A DNA stretch of 64,000 nt from Nonomuraea sp. PA05 (GCF_008086045.1 NZ_VSEY01000033.1:98979-162978); one strand, 5' to 3'; positions 7,902 to 17,513 are shown, counted from the first letter of the stretch. Numbers and translations: made by a program. The notes: generated from the letters alone by a model not told the origin.

Positions 7902-9251
7902 GTGCTCCGGCTGAGGATGGTCCCGCTGAGAGCGGTCCGGTTGAGGGCAGTCCGGCTGACGGCCCGGGTCCGGCTCGCGCTGCTGCAGACCGGCCTCGTG
8001 CTGGCCGCCGGGGCCGCGCTGAGCGGCCTGACCTACCTGCTGATGAAGCGGCGCCCCGCGCTCGTCACCCACCTGGACCCGGACGGTCCCGACCCGCAGG
8101 GCACCCTCCAGCTGCTGCCGCGGCCGCAGGACCTGCGCGAGCTCGCCGACCAGGTCCAGGCCGACACCCTGTCCGCGCTGCTGCCCCAGGCCGGGCTGGC
8201 ACTCGCCGTGGTGACCGTCCTGGCCGCCGTGCTGGCCTGGCTGGTGGCCGGCCGGGTGCTGCGCCCGATCCGCGCGATCTCCTCGGCCGCCCGGCGGCTG
8301 TCGGCCGAGAACCTCACCGAACGCGTCCCGGTCACCGCCCCCGCCGACGAGCTGTCGGCGCTGGCCGGCACGGTCAACGACATGCTGGACCGCATCCAGC
8401 ACGGCATCGCCGAACGCGACCGCATCCTGGACAGCCAGCGGCTGTTCACCGCCAACGCCGCCCACGAGCTGCGTACGCCGCTGACCACCGCCCGCACGGC
8501 GATCGACGTCACCCTGGACGACCACCCCAGCCAGGACGAGCTGCTCACCATGGCCGGCGACGTGCGCGACGCCGTCGTCCACATGCAGCGCGTCCTGGAC
8601 GGGCTGCTGCTGCTGGCCCGCAGCCAGGCAGGACCCGGCGCACACGAGGGGGCTGACCTGGCCGTCCTCGCGGACGCCGCCCTCGACGCCGCCGCCGCAC
8701 GGGCGGAAACCGCCGGTGTGGCCATCCGCTCGCGGCTGCGGCCCGCACCGGTCACCGGTGAGCCCGTCCTGCTGGAACGCATGATCGGCAACCTGGTCGA
8801 CAACGCCATCCGCTACAACCACGCCGGCGGGCACCTGACCTTCGACACCGGTGCGGCGGAGGGGCGCGTCGTGCTGCGGATCTCCAACACCGGTGCCCAG
8901 CTCGTGCCCGAGGAGGCGCAGACGCTGCTGGAACCGTTCGTGCGAGGGCAGGGCGCCCGCGTCCGCACCGACGGCCTGGGGCTGGGGCTGTCCATCGTGC
9001 GTGCGGTCACCCTCGCCCACCAGGGACGCATCTCGGTCACCGCGCGCACCACGGGCGGCCTCGACGTCACCGTCGATCTCCCGCAGAGATCATCGCCCGG
9101 TGGGACAGGTCACCGGGACGAGCACGGACATGAACGCGGGCCCGCGGGGGGCGGGAGCCGCACCGCGCTGTCGGCACAGGCGAAGTCGCCAGGATTGTTC
9201 GAAGCGGCAGGACCACGCCGTCCACGGCGGCGTCACCCCGCAGACACATGA
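7902..9251 (+). CDS. sensor histidine kinase (HAMP/HisKA/HATPase)
   Basis: About 449 residues from GTG 7902. It has two transmembrane segments (about residues 27-47 and 95-120) around a short extracytoplasmic loop, a HAMP segment starting RVLRPIRAISSAARRL, the HisKA box NAAHELRTPLT with the phosphorylated His, the N box NLVDNAIRYNH and G box GLGLGLSIVRA. After the kinase core ends (VTVDLPQR) there is an unusual tail of about 55 residues rich in Gly, Arg and Pro with no recognised domain. It pairs with the preceding response regulator. Confidence 0.93.
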   Translation: MLRLRMVPLRAVRLRAVRLTARVRLALLQTGLVLAAGAALSGLTYLLMKRRPALVTHLDPDGPDPQGTLQLLPRPQDLRELADQVQADTLSALLPQAGLALAVVTVLAAVLAWLVAGRVLRPIRAISSAARRLSAENLTERVPVTAPADELSALAGTVNDMLDRIQHGIAERDRILDSQRLFTANAAHELRTPLTTARTAIDVTLDDHPSQDELLTMAGDVRDAVVHMQRVLDGLLLLARSQAGPGAHEGADLAVLADAALDAAAARAETAGVAIRSRLRPAPVTGEPVLLERMIGNLVDNAIRYNHAGGHLTFDTGAAEGRVVLRISNTGAQLVPEEAQTLLEPFVRGQGARVRTDGLGLGLSIVRAVTLAHQGRISVTARTTGGLDVTVDLPQRSSPGGTGHRDEHGHERGPAGGGSRTALSAQAKSPGLFEAAGPRRPRRRHPADT

Positions 9252-9460
9252 GCGCGCGCGAACAGGCTGCTGGGCGGCCGTCCCTGTTGTTCCCCGGAAG
9301 GGAGCGCTGCCCGGGGCGCCGGGCTGACGAGCCGGTCGGCGGTGTGCGCACACGAGCTTGAGGGTTCCGCGGGCGCATGTACGAGCGGGTTGTCCTGCTG
9401 TGAACTTTGTTCGGATGGCGTGCATCGAATGACCCGTGGTTCCGATTGATGGGGTGATGC

Positions 9461-12400
9461 ATGGCGACGGCACTGCTGGACGGTGATCCGCAGCGGCTGG
9501 GGCCGTACTGGCTGGCGGGGCGGCTGGGCGCGGGCGGTCAGGGTGTGGTCTACGAGGCCTACACCGAGGACGCCCGCCGCGTAGCGATCAAGGTCCTGCA
9601 CAGCGATCAGGCCGCCCAGCTGGGCAGGGAGGCGACGGCCGCGCAGCGGGTGGCCTCGTTCTGCACCGCCAGAGTGCTCGACGCGCAGTTGGAGGGGTCC
9701 CGCCCGTACATCGTCAGCGAGTACGTCGAAGGGCCGAGCCTGCGCCAGGTCGTGGCCGGTGGCCGCCGGTTCGCGGGCGGCGACCTGCACCGGCTGGCCA
9801 CCGCCATCGCCACCGCCCTGACCGCCGTCCACGACGCCGGGGTGATCCACCGCGACCTCAAACCGGACAACGTGCTGCTCGGGCCGGACGGCCCCCGGGT
9901 GATCGACTTCGGCATCTCCCGGACGGCGGAGATGTCGCTCACCGAAACCGGGCTGGTGTCGGGCACGCCCACGTACATGGCGCCGGAGGTGTTCACCGGG
10001 CAGCGGGCGGGCGCGCCGGCGGACGTGTTCGCCTGGGGCGGCATCATCATGTTCGCGGCCACCGGCGCCGACTTCTTCCAGGCCGAGAGCCTGGGCGGGG
10101 TCATGCATCGCGTGTTGTCGGCCAGCCCCGACTTCGGCGTGCTGCCGCCGTCGCTGCAGCCGCTGGTGGCCGCCGCGCTGGCCAAGGATCCGCTCGACCG
10201 GCCGGCTTCCCGCGAGCTGCTGCTCGCCCTGGTCAGCGGCGGCGGGCGGCTGGACACCGCCACGTTGCTCGCCGAGGGCGGCCGCGAGGCCACCGGGATC
10301 GCCGTGCCCGCCGCCGATCCCGCGCTGGGCGCGCTGGCGGAGGAGGCGTACGCGATGCTCGGGCCGGCCGAGCGGGAGCTGGCCGCCGAGGTGTTCCTGC
10401 GGCTGGTCACCGTGGACGAGCGGGGCGAGTTGATCGGACGGCGGGCGGGCCGGGACGAGCTGCTGCAGGGAAGAACGCAGCCCGATGCGGCGGCGATCCG
10501 CCGGATCCTGGAGGTGTTCGGCTACCTCCTGACCGGTGAGGGTGATGAGATCCGGCTGGCCAGACCCGCGCTGGCGCGCGCCTGGCCCCGGTACCGGCGC
10601 TGGATCGACGGCAACCGCGACGGGCTGGCGGTGCACCGGGAGATCCTCACGGCGGCGCGCCGGTGGGAGGCGGCCGGTCGGCGCGACGGCGACCTGTTCC
10701 GTGGCAGCAGTCTGGAGGGCGCCCTGCGATGGGCGGCGAACGCGCGGCGCAACATCACGCTGGCCCCGGTGGAGCAGAGTTTTCTGCAGGCGAGCGCGGA
10801 TCTGGCCAGGCGCGGCGCCAAGCGGGCCCGGCTGGTGTCGCTCAGCCTCGGCGGACTGCTGGTGATCTCGCTGGTGGCCGGCGGGCTGGCCGTGCAGCAG
10901 GGCGCGGTCGCCGATCGGCGCGCCGAGGAGGTCACCGCGGCGCTGCGCAGGTCGGAGGCGACCCGGCTGGCCGGGCTCGCCCAGCAGACCCGCCTCACCG
11001 ATCCGATGCTGGCGATGAGGCTGAGCGTGGCGGCGTGGAGCCTGGACCGCACGCCGCAAACCAGGGCGGCGCTGACGACGGCGCTCGCCGGTCGCGAGGC
11101 GGCGACGTTCACCGACCGGATGAGCGCCGGCGACACGCTCCGTGCTCTCGGCGCCGACGGGCGTCGCCTGGCCGGCGTCAGCCAGGACGCCGCGCAGGTG
11201 TGGGACGTGCGTACCGGCAAGCGGACCGGCCGGATCGCGCGGCTCGGGCTGGCAGCGGACCGGGTGGCCGCGGTGGCGCCGGCGCCCTCGGGCCGCATGC
11301 TCGCCGTCCTGACGGACAAGCGGGTCCGGGCCTGGGACCTGGCCAGCGGGAAGGCCATCGGCACCTGGACCTTCGATCGCCCGCTCGACCTCGTCAACGG
11401 CTGGGCGGACATCGTCCATGTGGACGACCGGACGGTGACCTTCCAGGCGTCCGGCAAGAAGCAGCAGTGGAACCCGAGGACCGGCGAGCACACCCGGCTC
11501 TCCGTAGCCGGAACGGTGGCGAGCGCGGACGGTGCCTGGCTGGCGACCCCGCAGGAGAAGTCGGTTCGGTTGACCAACGCCGGGGACACGTCCGTCGTGG
11601 ACATCGGCGTCCAGGACGGTGCCGGCTCCCAGGGAACCTGGAACGGCGGCGCGGTGACGGTCAGCGGCGACGGGAAACTGCTCGCCTCCGTCACCGGCAC
11701 CGAGGTCCAGTTCTGGCGGATGGCCGACGCCCAGCTCCTCACCACGGCGCCGCTGCTGGGCAGCACGAACACCGACGGCGAGCGGCCCCAAGGGGCTTTC
11801 GACGGCCGGACGTTCCGCTACCTGCTGGAGGACCGGGTCTTCTCCGTCGATGTCTCCGACCTCTCCGCCGCCCCCGCGTCCGCCTCGATCGGCCTCGGCA
11901 GGCTGGCCCCGGGCGGGCAGGTCGCGGTGATCCAGACCGGCGACCGGCCCCGGCTGCGCGACGTGCGCAGCGGCAGGACCGCGGGCGCGCTGCCCGCGAT
12001 GGAGGAGGCGTACTTCACCGAGGACGGGCGGCTGCTGGCCGCGGTGGACCAGGGCACGGTGAAGATCTTGAACGTCGCCTCGCGGGCCGTTCTGGGCGAG
12101 ATCGTCCCTGGCCAGGGACAGCCGGAGATCAGCGTGGTGCGCTTCAGCCCTGACGGCAGCCGACTCGCGCTCGTCCTGCGCGGCTCGGACGAGGGACGTG
12201 GTGACACCGTTCAGACATGGGACTGGAAGGCCGGGCGGAGGCTCTGGAACGCGGCGCTGCCCGAGACGAACGACGTGGCCTTCTCTCCCGACGGCAGCCG
12301 GCTGGCCGTCGCCGGAGCCGGCCAGCGGCTGCTCGACGCCGCCACCGGCCGGCCCGTGACCGGGCCCTTCGGCTCCGGTGGCAGGGACACCGCCGGCATC

Positions 12401-12859
12401 CGGATCTTCTTCGTCCACCGGGGGGACCGGGTGGTGGTCCTGGACTCCCGAGGCCGCCTGACGTTGTGGAACACCTTGGGCCATCGTCAGGGGCCGGTCG
12501 TCCGCGACGACTCCGACCAGCTGTCGGTCGCCGCCTACTCCCCTCGTGACGACATCGTCGCGGTCGGCGCGACGGACGGCAGAGTCCGGCTGTTCGACCC
12601 GGTCACCGGAACGAGCCTCGGCACGCTGCGTGACTCGGGAGGAGGGCAGGACCCGGAGACGGGGCAGCTCCAGTCGATCGCCTTCACCGCCGACGGCGCC
12701 GGCGTCGTCACCCTCGATCTGAACGGGAAGGTGCACACGCACGTCATCGGACCTGCCGGCGTCGTCCAGGCGATCTGCCGGCGGGCGGGTGGCTCTCTCA
12801 CCGGCGCTGAATGGCGGGCCTACATCCCTGGGCTCGCATACCGCGAAAGCTGCCGCTGA
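9461..12859 (+). CDS. Ser/Thr protein kinase with WD40-type propeller
   Basis: 1132 residues. The kinase domain (about 1-270) has the glycine loop GAGGQGVVYEA, the catalytic Lys in VAIKVL, the HRDLKPDN catalytic loop, the DFG motif (IDFGISRT) and the APE motif (YMAPEV). Residues 280-450 resemble the helical linker found in STAND-type WD40 proteins, without a P-loop. A transmembrane helix near residues 462-485 (LVSLSLGGLLVISLVAGGLA) precedes an extended beta-propeller of WD40-like repeats such as VAFSPDGSRLAVAG and VRFSPDGSRLALV. The predicted layout is a cytoplasmic kinase with an extracytoplasmic propeller. Confidence 0.92.
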   Translation: MATALLDGDPQRLGPYWLAGRLGAGGQGVVYEAYTEDARRVAIKVLHSDQAAQLGREATAAQRVASFCTARVLDAQLEGSRPYIVSEYVEGPSLRQVVAGGRRFAGGDLHRLATAIATALTAVHDAGVIHRDLKPDNVLLGPDGPRVIDFGISRTAEMSLTETGLVSGTPTYMAPEVFTGQRAGAPADVFAWGGIIMFAATGADFFQAESLGGVMHRVLSASPDFGVLPPSLQPLVAAALAKDPLDRPASRELLLALVSGGGRLDTATLLAEGGREATGIAVPAADPALGALAEEAYAMLGPAERELAAEVFLRLVTVDERGELIGRRAGRDELLQGRTQPDAAAIRRILEVFGYLLTGEGDEIRLARPALARAWPRYRRWIDGNRDGLAVHREILTAARRWEAAGRRDGDLFRGSSLEGALRWAANARRNITLAPVEQSFLQASADLARRGAKRARLVSLSLGGLLVISLVAGGLAVQQGAVADRRAEEVTAALRRSEATRLAGLAQQTRLTDPMLAMRLSVAAWSLDRTPQTRAALTTALAGREAATFTDRMSAGDTLRALGADGRRLAGVSQDAAQVWDVRTGKRTGRIARLGLAADRVAAVAPAPSGRMLAVLTDKRVRAWDLASGKAIGTWTFDRPLDLVNGWADIVHVDDRTVTFQASGKKQQWNPRTGEHTRLSVAGTVASADGAWLATPQEKSVRLTNAGDTSVVDIGVQDGAGSQGTWNGGAVTVSGDGKLLASVTGTEVQFWRMADAQLLTTAPLLGSTNTDGERPQGAFDGRTFRYLLEDRVFSVDVSDLSAAPASASIGLGRLAPGGQVAVIQTGDRPRLRDVRSGRTAGALPAMEEAYFTEDGRLLAAVDQGTVKILNVASRAVLGEIVPGQGQPEISVVRFSPDGSRLALVLRGSDEGRGDTVQTWDWKAGRRLWNAALPETNDVAFSPDGSRLAVAGAGQRLLDAATGRPVTGPFGSGGRDTAGIRIFFVHRGDRVVVLDSRGRLTLWNTLGHRQGPVVRDDSDQLSVAAYSPRDDIVAVGATDGRVRLFDPVTGTSLGTLRDSGGGQDPETGQLQSIAFTADGAGVVTLDLNGKVHTHVIGPAGVVQAICRRAGGSLTGAEWRAYIPGLAYRESCR

Positions 12860-12923
12860 GCAGGAGCGGCGTCTGCTTCGAGAGTCCCGCGCGAGCGCGG
12901 CGCTGGTAGTGGCGTGCCGCGCA

Positions 12924-14453
12924 TCAGGGTGTCGGCACCTCGGCGCCGGGGCAGCCCCGGTCGATGCGGCCGGTGGTGAAGTAGGTGACCACGTCGGCGG
13001 CGCATGCGCGCAGCGCCGAGGAGTGCGCGTCGTCGTCGATGGTGTAGATCTTGCCGCCGATCTCGGCCTGCATCCGCGCGGCGTACTCGTAAGGGGACAT
13101 GAACTCGTACCGGTGCGCGGCCAGGACCAGCGAACCGTCGCCGCGGCGCAGCCGGGTGGTCCGGACCGGCAGCGGCCAGCCGGCACAGCCGGCGCCGAAG
13201 AAGGAGGCGCGGCCGGTGACGGGGTTGTCCTTGAGCAGTCGCTGGTAGGAGGCCCAGGCGGCGGGGAAGCTGAGCCGGCTGTGGTCCTCGTTGCACTTGA
13301 CCGCGCGGTTCATCGTCATGTTGACCCATTCCGTCGCGCCGGGGACGGGTGCGGGCTGCTGGGCGCCGAAGAGTTGCTTGACGGCGGGTGGCGCGGTGGT
13401 GCCGGTCGCGTTCCGCAGTTCGGCGAGGGCCCTGCCCGCCTGCGGCCACTCGCGTGAGGTCCTGGCGGCCAGGGCGGCGATCGAGCCACCGTCGATGGGC
13501 GTTCTCAGGTCGGTGAAGGTCTTGGGGCTCCGGTCGCGGTCGCGGCCCAGTTTCAGGACGGTGGCGCGGACCTGCCGCGCGGTGGTGCCCAGGCCGAAGG
13601 TCCGGTGGTGGCGGGCGAGCCAGGCGGCGAAGCGCGGGAAGTTGCGCTCGGTGGCGCGTACGCGTGCCTCCTCGTGTGCGGCGAGGCTGTCTCCGGGGGA
13701 GGCGGGGCTGTCGAGCAGAACGCGGCCGGTCCGGGCGGGGAAGAGACTGCGGTAGACCGCGCCGAGCCAGGTGCCGTAGGACACGCCGAGCAGGTTGAGC
13801 CTCGGCTCGTCCAACGCGGTTCGCACCAGGTCGAGGTCACGGGCCACGTTCACGGTGGTGAGCTGCCCGAGAAAGGCCGGGTCGGTACGCCCGCAGGCCC
13901 GGTTGCCGGCGGCCTCGGCGTCGTAGCTCCGCTTGGCGGCGGCCTTCGTCAGCGGCCCGGCGCTGCCGGCGAGTTGCCCGGAGCCCGCGCAGTCGACCTT
14001 GGTGCTGTAGTTCACTCCGCGGGGGTCGAAGCCGATGAGGTCGAACCGCTCGTTCAGCCGCGCGCTGTCGGTGTTGCTCAGCGTGACCCTGAGCGGATCC
14101 AGATATCCGGGCTGGCCGGGCCCGCCCGGCGCCACAGCGAGCGCGCCGAGCCGGTGCTCCTGGTCCGTGGCGGCCAGCCGGGTGACCGCGATGGTGATCT
14201 TCCGGCCGGCCGGGTCACTGTGGTCAAGGGGGACGCTCACCGTCCCGCACTCCAGACGCTCCCGCAGAGCACGGAACGCCGCGGTCTTCTCCTGGGGATA
14301 GCCCATGGCGGCGATCGCCGCATCGGAGTAGGACGGGCAGGCCGTCCACTCGACGGCCGGATCGGCCTGGTCGGCGACGGCGGCGCCGGGCACGGCGGCG
14401 CTCATCAGCGCACAGCTCAGCACGCCGAGACGGATCCTGGTCCAACGTTTCAC
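12924..14453 (-). CDS. secreted alpha/beta-hydrolase (tripeptidyl aminopeptidase-like)
   Basis: 509 residues from GTG 14453, with AGGAAAG about 11 nt upstream. A signal peptide follows (KRWTRIRLGVLSCALMSAAV). The nucleophile elbow GVSYGTWLG holds the catalytic Ser. An oxyanion-type motif VAPGGPGQPG lies upstream. The C-terminal SPYEYAARM and DDDAHSS region, with a histidine near the end, matches the TAP-like domain of Streptomyces secreted tripeptidyl aminopeptidases. It is expected to remove peptides from the N-termini of extracellular substrates. It lies 85 bp downstream of a second secreted hydrolase on the same strand. Confidence 0.85.
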   Translation of the reverse strand: MKRWTRIRLGVLSCALMSAAVPGAAVADQADPAVEWTACPSYSDAAIAAMGYPQEKTAAFRALRERLECGTVSVPLDHSDPAGRKITIAVTRLAATDQEHRLGALAVAPGGPGQPGYLDPLRVTLSNTDSARLNERFDLIGFDPRGVNYSTKVDCAGSGQLAGSAGPLTKAAAKRSYDAEAAGNRACGRTDPAFLGQLTTVNVARDLDLVRTALDEPRLNLLGVSYGTWLGAVYRSLFPARTGRVLLDSPASPGDSLAAHEEARVRATERNFPRFAAWLARHHRTFGLGTTARQVRATVLKLGRDRDRSPKTFTDLRTPIDGGSIAALAARTSREWPQAGRALAELRNATGTTAPPAVKQLFGAQQPAPVPGATEWVNMTMNRAVKCNEDHSRLSFPAAWASYQRLLKDNPVTGRASFFGAGCAGWPLPVRTTRLRRGDGSLVLAAHRYEFMSPYEYAARMQAEIGGKIYTIDDDAHSSALRACAADVVTYFTTGRIDRGCPGAEVPTP

Positions 14454-14538
14454 GACAACGGTTCTTTCCTGGCCGGGACGGATGAGAAGGTTCACCAGGC
14501 CACCAGCGGCAGGCGTGGCCGCCGGAAGGCTCTGGTCA

Positions 14539-15615
14539 TCAGCTGGGGCAGAGCACGGCTTCGGCGGCCTTGACGGCCGCGTCACCGACGGCCATCGCCT
14601 TCTCGTTATCGATCTTCAAGGTGACGGCCATGGCGAGCTGGATGCGGCCGTCGGCCGAGGAGAAGGTGGTGGAGCTGATCCCCGGCAGGCCGCCGGAGGC
14701 CGAGGAGACCGTGCCGCCGCACAGGTTGGGGAAGGGCCGCGGCAGCTGCCGCTCCAGCTCCGCGGGCACCAGCTTGCCCTGGCTGAGCGCGCGGTAGAAG
14801 GCGCTGACGTCGTGCGCCGTGGAGATCACGGCGCCGGGGGTGACATTGAGCCGGTCGACGTCGCGTGGCCGGCCCTTGGCGTCGGGGTAGTAGCCGTGGC
14901 CGTGCGGGCCCTTGATGATGTGCTTGGAGGGCTTGGTGGCCAGGTAGGTGTGCTTCATGCCGAGCGGGGCGAACAGGCGCCGCTGGAACTCGCCGGCCAG
15001 ATCGCGGCCGGTCACCCTCTCGATGATCATTTCCAGGAGGACGTAGTTGGTGGTGGAGTAACGGTACTGCCCCGGGTCCCCCTGCCGGGGGACGGTCCGT
15101 GCGGCCTTGACCAGGTCGATCGGCTTGTGGACAGTGGTGAAGTCGAAGACGTCGAACTTCCCGCTCTCGTCGAAGTCGGGGATGCCCGAGGTGTGCCGGA
15201 GCAACTGCTGCACGGTGATCTCATCGGCCCGATCCACGTAGTCGTGCTCGGCCATCTCCGGCAGCAGGCTGCTGAGCTTGTCATCCACCTTCAGCTTGCC
15301 TTCCCCGACCAGCTGCAGGATCATCGTGGCCTCCATGAGCTTGGTCTGCGACGCGATCCGGTAACGCGAGTCCGAGGGGATACGCCCGCCCCTGCCGCCG
15401 AGCAGGCGCGAACCGGCCGTTCCCCGGTCCACCCGCTTGCCGTCGACGAACATCTCGCCGATGGCCCCCACCACGCCGTCGGTCTTGGCCAAGGTGGTGA
15501 TCGCCTGCTGGACGTCTCCCAGCTCGGCCTGCTCGGCGGCCGCGAGTGCCGGGGCCTCGAACGACAGCACCGCGCATGCCAGCCCGGCCATGACCAGTGT
15601 TCTTCCACGCCTCAT
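14539..15615 (-). CDS. secreted serine hydrolase, beta-lactamase/DD-carboxypeptidase family
   Basis: 358 residues from ATG 15615, with GAGAGG 9 to 10 nt upstream. The signal peptide starts MRRGRTLVMAG. The SxxK motif is SQTK, the second motif YxN lies in YRYSTTNYVLLE, and a C-terminal GLPGISS stretch stands in for the third (KTG-like) motif. It belongs to the class C/R61-type penicillin-recognising family: D-alanyl-D-alanine carboxypeptidase or a relaxed esterase. It is divergent from the lipoprotein gene at 15772, sharing the 157-bp promoter region that contains the regulator-like repeat. Confidence 0.88.
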   Translation of the reverse strand: MRRGRTLVMAGLACAVLSFEAPALAAAEQAELGDVQQAITTLAKTDGVVGAIGEMFVDGKRVDRGTAGSRLLGGRGGRIPSDSRYRIASQTKLMEATMILQLVGEGKLKVDDKLSSLLPEMAEHDYVDRADEITVQQLLRHTSGIPDFDESGKFDVFDFTTVHKPIDLVKAARTVPRQGDPGQYRYSTTNYVLLEMIIERVTGRDLAGEFQRRLFAPLGMKHTYLATKPSKHIIKGPHGHGYYPDAKGRPRDVDRLNVTPGAVISTAHDVSAFYRALSQGKLVPAELERQLPRPFPNLCGGTVSSASGGLPGISSTTFSSADGRIQLAMAVTLKIDNEKAMAVGDAAVKAAEAVLCPS

Positions 15616-15692
15616 CGATGTGATCCTCTCGCTACGGAACTTCGAGGGTGACCACATCTACCGACCGGCACCTATCGACGGCCGATCGGCGG

Positions 15693-15732
15693 ACCATATC
15701 TCTTCCATATGCCGGCGTCGCCATATTGATCC
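15693..15732 (+). promoter_or_regulatory. regulatory element matching the response-regulator promoter
   Basis: CCATATCTCTTCCATATG gives CATAT repeats 11 bp apart and continues to a likely -10 region (CATATT at 15721). It aligns base-for-base with 7201-7240 in front of the response-regulator gene. It lies between the divergent carboxypeptidase and lipoprotein genes. The direction of the alignment points to the plus-strand lipoprotein gene. Confidence 0.5.
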
Positions 15733-15771
15733 CTGCTCGAACGGGCGCTCATTCGATGGAGGAGATGTCTC

Positions 15772-16296
15772 ATGCGACGACGGGTATCCAGCGCGCTGGT
15801 CACGGCACCGTTCGCGCTCACCCTGCTCCTGACCGGCTGCGGTTCCGGTGAGGGGGGAGGGGCTGACGTGGCCTCGGTGTCCGGCGGTGCCGGCGACAAG
15901 GCCGTGGCAAGCGCTCAGCCGAGCGCGGACTCGCAGGACAAGGCGCTCAAGTTCGCCCAGTGCATGCGCGAGAACGGCATCGACATGCCGGACCCCGACT
16001 CCAGCGGCAAGATGGCGATGACGTTCGACGCGCCGCAGGAGAAGGTCCAGGCCGCCGAGGAGGCGTGCCGGCAGTACGCCCCCAGCGGCGGGCAGCAGAT
16101 CCGCGACGACCCTCAGATGGCCGAGAACCTGCGCAAGCTCGCCCGGTGCATGCGCGACAACGGCGTCGAGGCCTACCCCGACCCCGAGGGCAGCATGATG
16201 CGCATCACCAAGGAGGCCGGTGAGGACCCGGACTTGAAGGCCGCCGAGGAGAAGTGCCAGCAGCAGGCGGCTGACGCCGGCCCGGGTGATTCTTGA
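15772..16296 (+). CDS. lipoprotein with duplicated FAxCMRxNG motif
   Basis: 174 residues. A lipoprotein signal ends LLLTGCG (lipidated Cys near 23). The mature part has two copies of a Cys motif: KFAQCMRENGIDMPDPD and KLARCMRDNGVEAYPDPE, each followed by an AAEE..C stretch, so four Cys in two pairs. Such lipoproteins usually precede a peptidoglycan-binding efflux adaptor and MacB-like ABC genes, often with a two-component system. Here the next gene is a decayed adaptor whose start overlaps this stop (TGATG). GGAGGAG lies 8 nt upstream of the start. Confidence 0.8.
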   Translation: MRRRVSSALVTAPFALTLLLTGCGSGEGGGADVASVSGGAGDKAVASAQPSADSQDKALKFAQCMRENGIDMPDPDSSGKMAMTFDAPQEKVQAAEEACRQYAPSGGQQIRDDPQMAENLRKLARCMRDNGVEAYPDPEGSMMRITKEAGEDPDLKAAEEKCQQQAADAGPGDS

Positions 16297-16775
16297 TGCG
16301 CATGCCCGCCATCGACGGCGAGGCGGAGCCGGAGGCCACGCCTTCCGCGGCGACGCCGCCGCCGCGGAAACCAGCTCGGCCGCCGGCCACTACGACGGTG
16401 TCCAGGCAGACGTTGAACGACACCAGGGACGCCGACGGCGAGCTCTGTTACGGCCCGGTGACCTCGGCCCTGGCCCGGCAGGCTGGCACGACTACCTGGC
16501 TGTCCCGCAGCGGCGACGGTGACGCGGGGCAGGTCGCTGTACCGGGTGGACAACAAGCAGGTCATGCTCATGTACGGAAGGTCGGCGTGGAGGGCAAGGA
16601 TGTCGAGAAACTGCGAGGTCGAGTTGGGCCGGGTGGTCTTCGCGCCCGGCAAGGTGCGGGTGGAGAGCCTGGAGACCGAGGAGAGCCAGGCGGCTCAGCG
16701 CGGTCAGAAGGTGCAGACGTACACGGGCACGACCAAGGTGATCATGGTGCGGTTGGGAGGCCGTACACAGTCCGC
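16296..16775 (+). pseudogene. decayed efflux periplasmic adaptor (peptidoglycan-binding type)
   Basis: The start codon overlaps the lipoprotein stop. The first frame reads TLNDTRDADGELCYGPVTSA and TTTWL, typical of the adaptor's hairpin entry. The frame then changes: SLYRVDNKQVMLMYG at about 16535, a gap where the peptidoglycan-binding module should be (a piece KVGVEGKDVEKL remains in another frame), then VELGRVVFAPGKVRVESLE and YTGTTKVIMV. Intact homologues run to about 350-450 residues; here an internal part and the C-terminus are missing. The ABC ATPase and permease that normally follow are absent. Confidence 0.7.
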
Positions 16776-16907
16776 GCGCAAGGGCGACAATGAGATCCGA
16801 GATCGGCGAAATCGACGGTTGAGCCCTCTCGCCAATAACGCAAGATTGATGTGATCGCACTGCGGATTATGGAGCAGGCTCGCGAACCGCACTCTGCATT
16901 GAGCTGA

Positions 16908-17513
16908 TCAATTTGATTGGAGTGAGTAATTGCTGTGGACGGCGCTTAACCATTTCGTGTCAAGTCTGCGTCCGGTGATCCGACCCGCCAACTCCAGAGC
17001 GGAGGTGACGCTGACCTCGATGGTCACTGGGTTCTCGGTCGCATCGTCATCTGGGTCATCCAGTTGGAAGGCTAGATCCTCCATGAGTGCGTCGAGGGAG
17101 TGCGGGTCTGTACCTCCTCGCGCATCAGGCCAGTTGATGGCGAAGCAGGTGACGAGGATCCCGTCGACCGCCCAGTCCAGGCGGTAGTTGTCGTAGCCGC
17201 ATTTGATGCTGAGCGCTCGTGTGCCGCGTGACACTCTCGTCAAGAAGGATAGTGGGGAGGTTGGAAGATTGAAAAGCAGGGCCTGTGTCCAGTCCTTTGT
17301 CGAGCCAGCCCACATGGCAGGCCCTTTCTGCGCTTCAGGCCGCTTTAGGTTGTCGATGTCGCACCGGAACGCACTAGATGGATCACCCCCTAAACGCCGA
17401 CACAGCTCGTTGGCGCCTATTCCCTCCGCCCATATCAGATGGAAGCCGGAGTATTCTTCGCTGTCGAAGCCGAACGCGACTAGCAGGTCGTACAGATCGG
17501 TGGGGTGGGGCAC
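16908..17513 (-). CDS. DUF6461-like hypothetical protein
   Basis: 201 residues from GTG 17513, with AGGAGG 7 nt upstream. The N-terminal half has the pattern of DUF6461 proteins (FHLIWAEGIGANELCRRLGG near residue 24), followed by an aromatic strand-rich region (YDNYRLDWAVDGILV) and an acidic Asp-rich segment (LDDPDDDATEN). The function is unknown. Related proteins are often found near toxin or phage-defence genes, and a broken nuclease-type gene lies just upstream on the same strand. Confidence 0.6.
   Translation of the reverse strand: MPHPTDLYDLLVAFGFDSEEYSGFHLIWAEGIGANELCRRLGGDPSSAFRCDIDNLKRPEAQKGPAMWAGSTKDWTQALLFNLPTSPLSFLTRVSRGTRALSIKCGYDNYRLDWAVDGILVTCFAINWPDARGGTDPHSLDALMEDLAFQLDDPDDDATENPVTIEVSVTSALELAGRITGRRLDTKWLSAVHSNYSLQSN

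Noticed and set aside
6876..9020. Very long open frame (714 codons) antisense to the two-component genes
   Set aside because: Its translation is Gly/Gln/Arg/His-rich without domains, while the plus strand encodes a response regulator and kinase with all catalytic motifs; it is a high-GC shadow frame.
9233..13186. 1317-codon open frame antisense to the Ser/Thr kinase gene
   Set aside because: Low-complexity composition and complete overlap with a kinase that has HRD, DFG and APE motifs.
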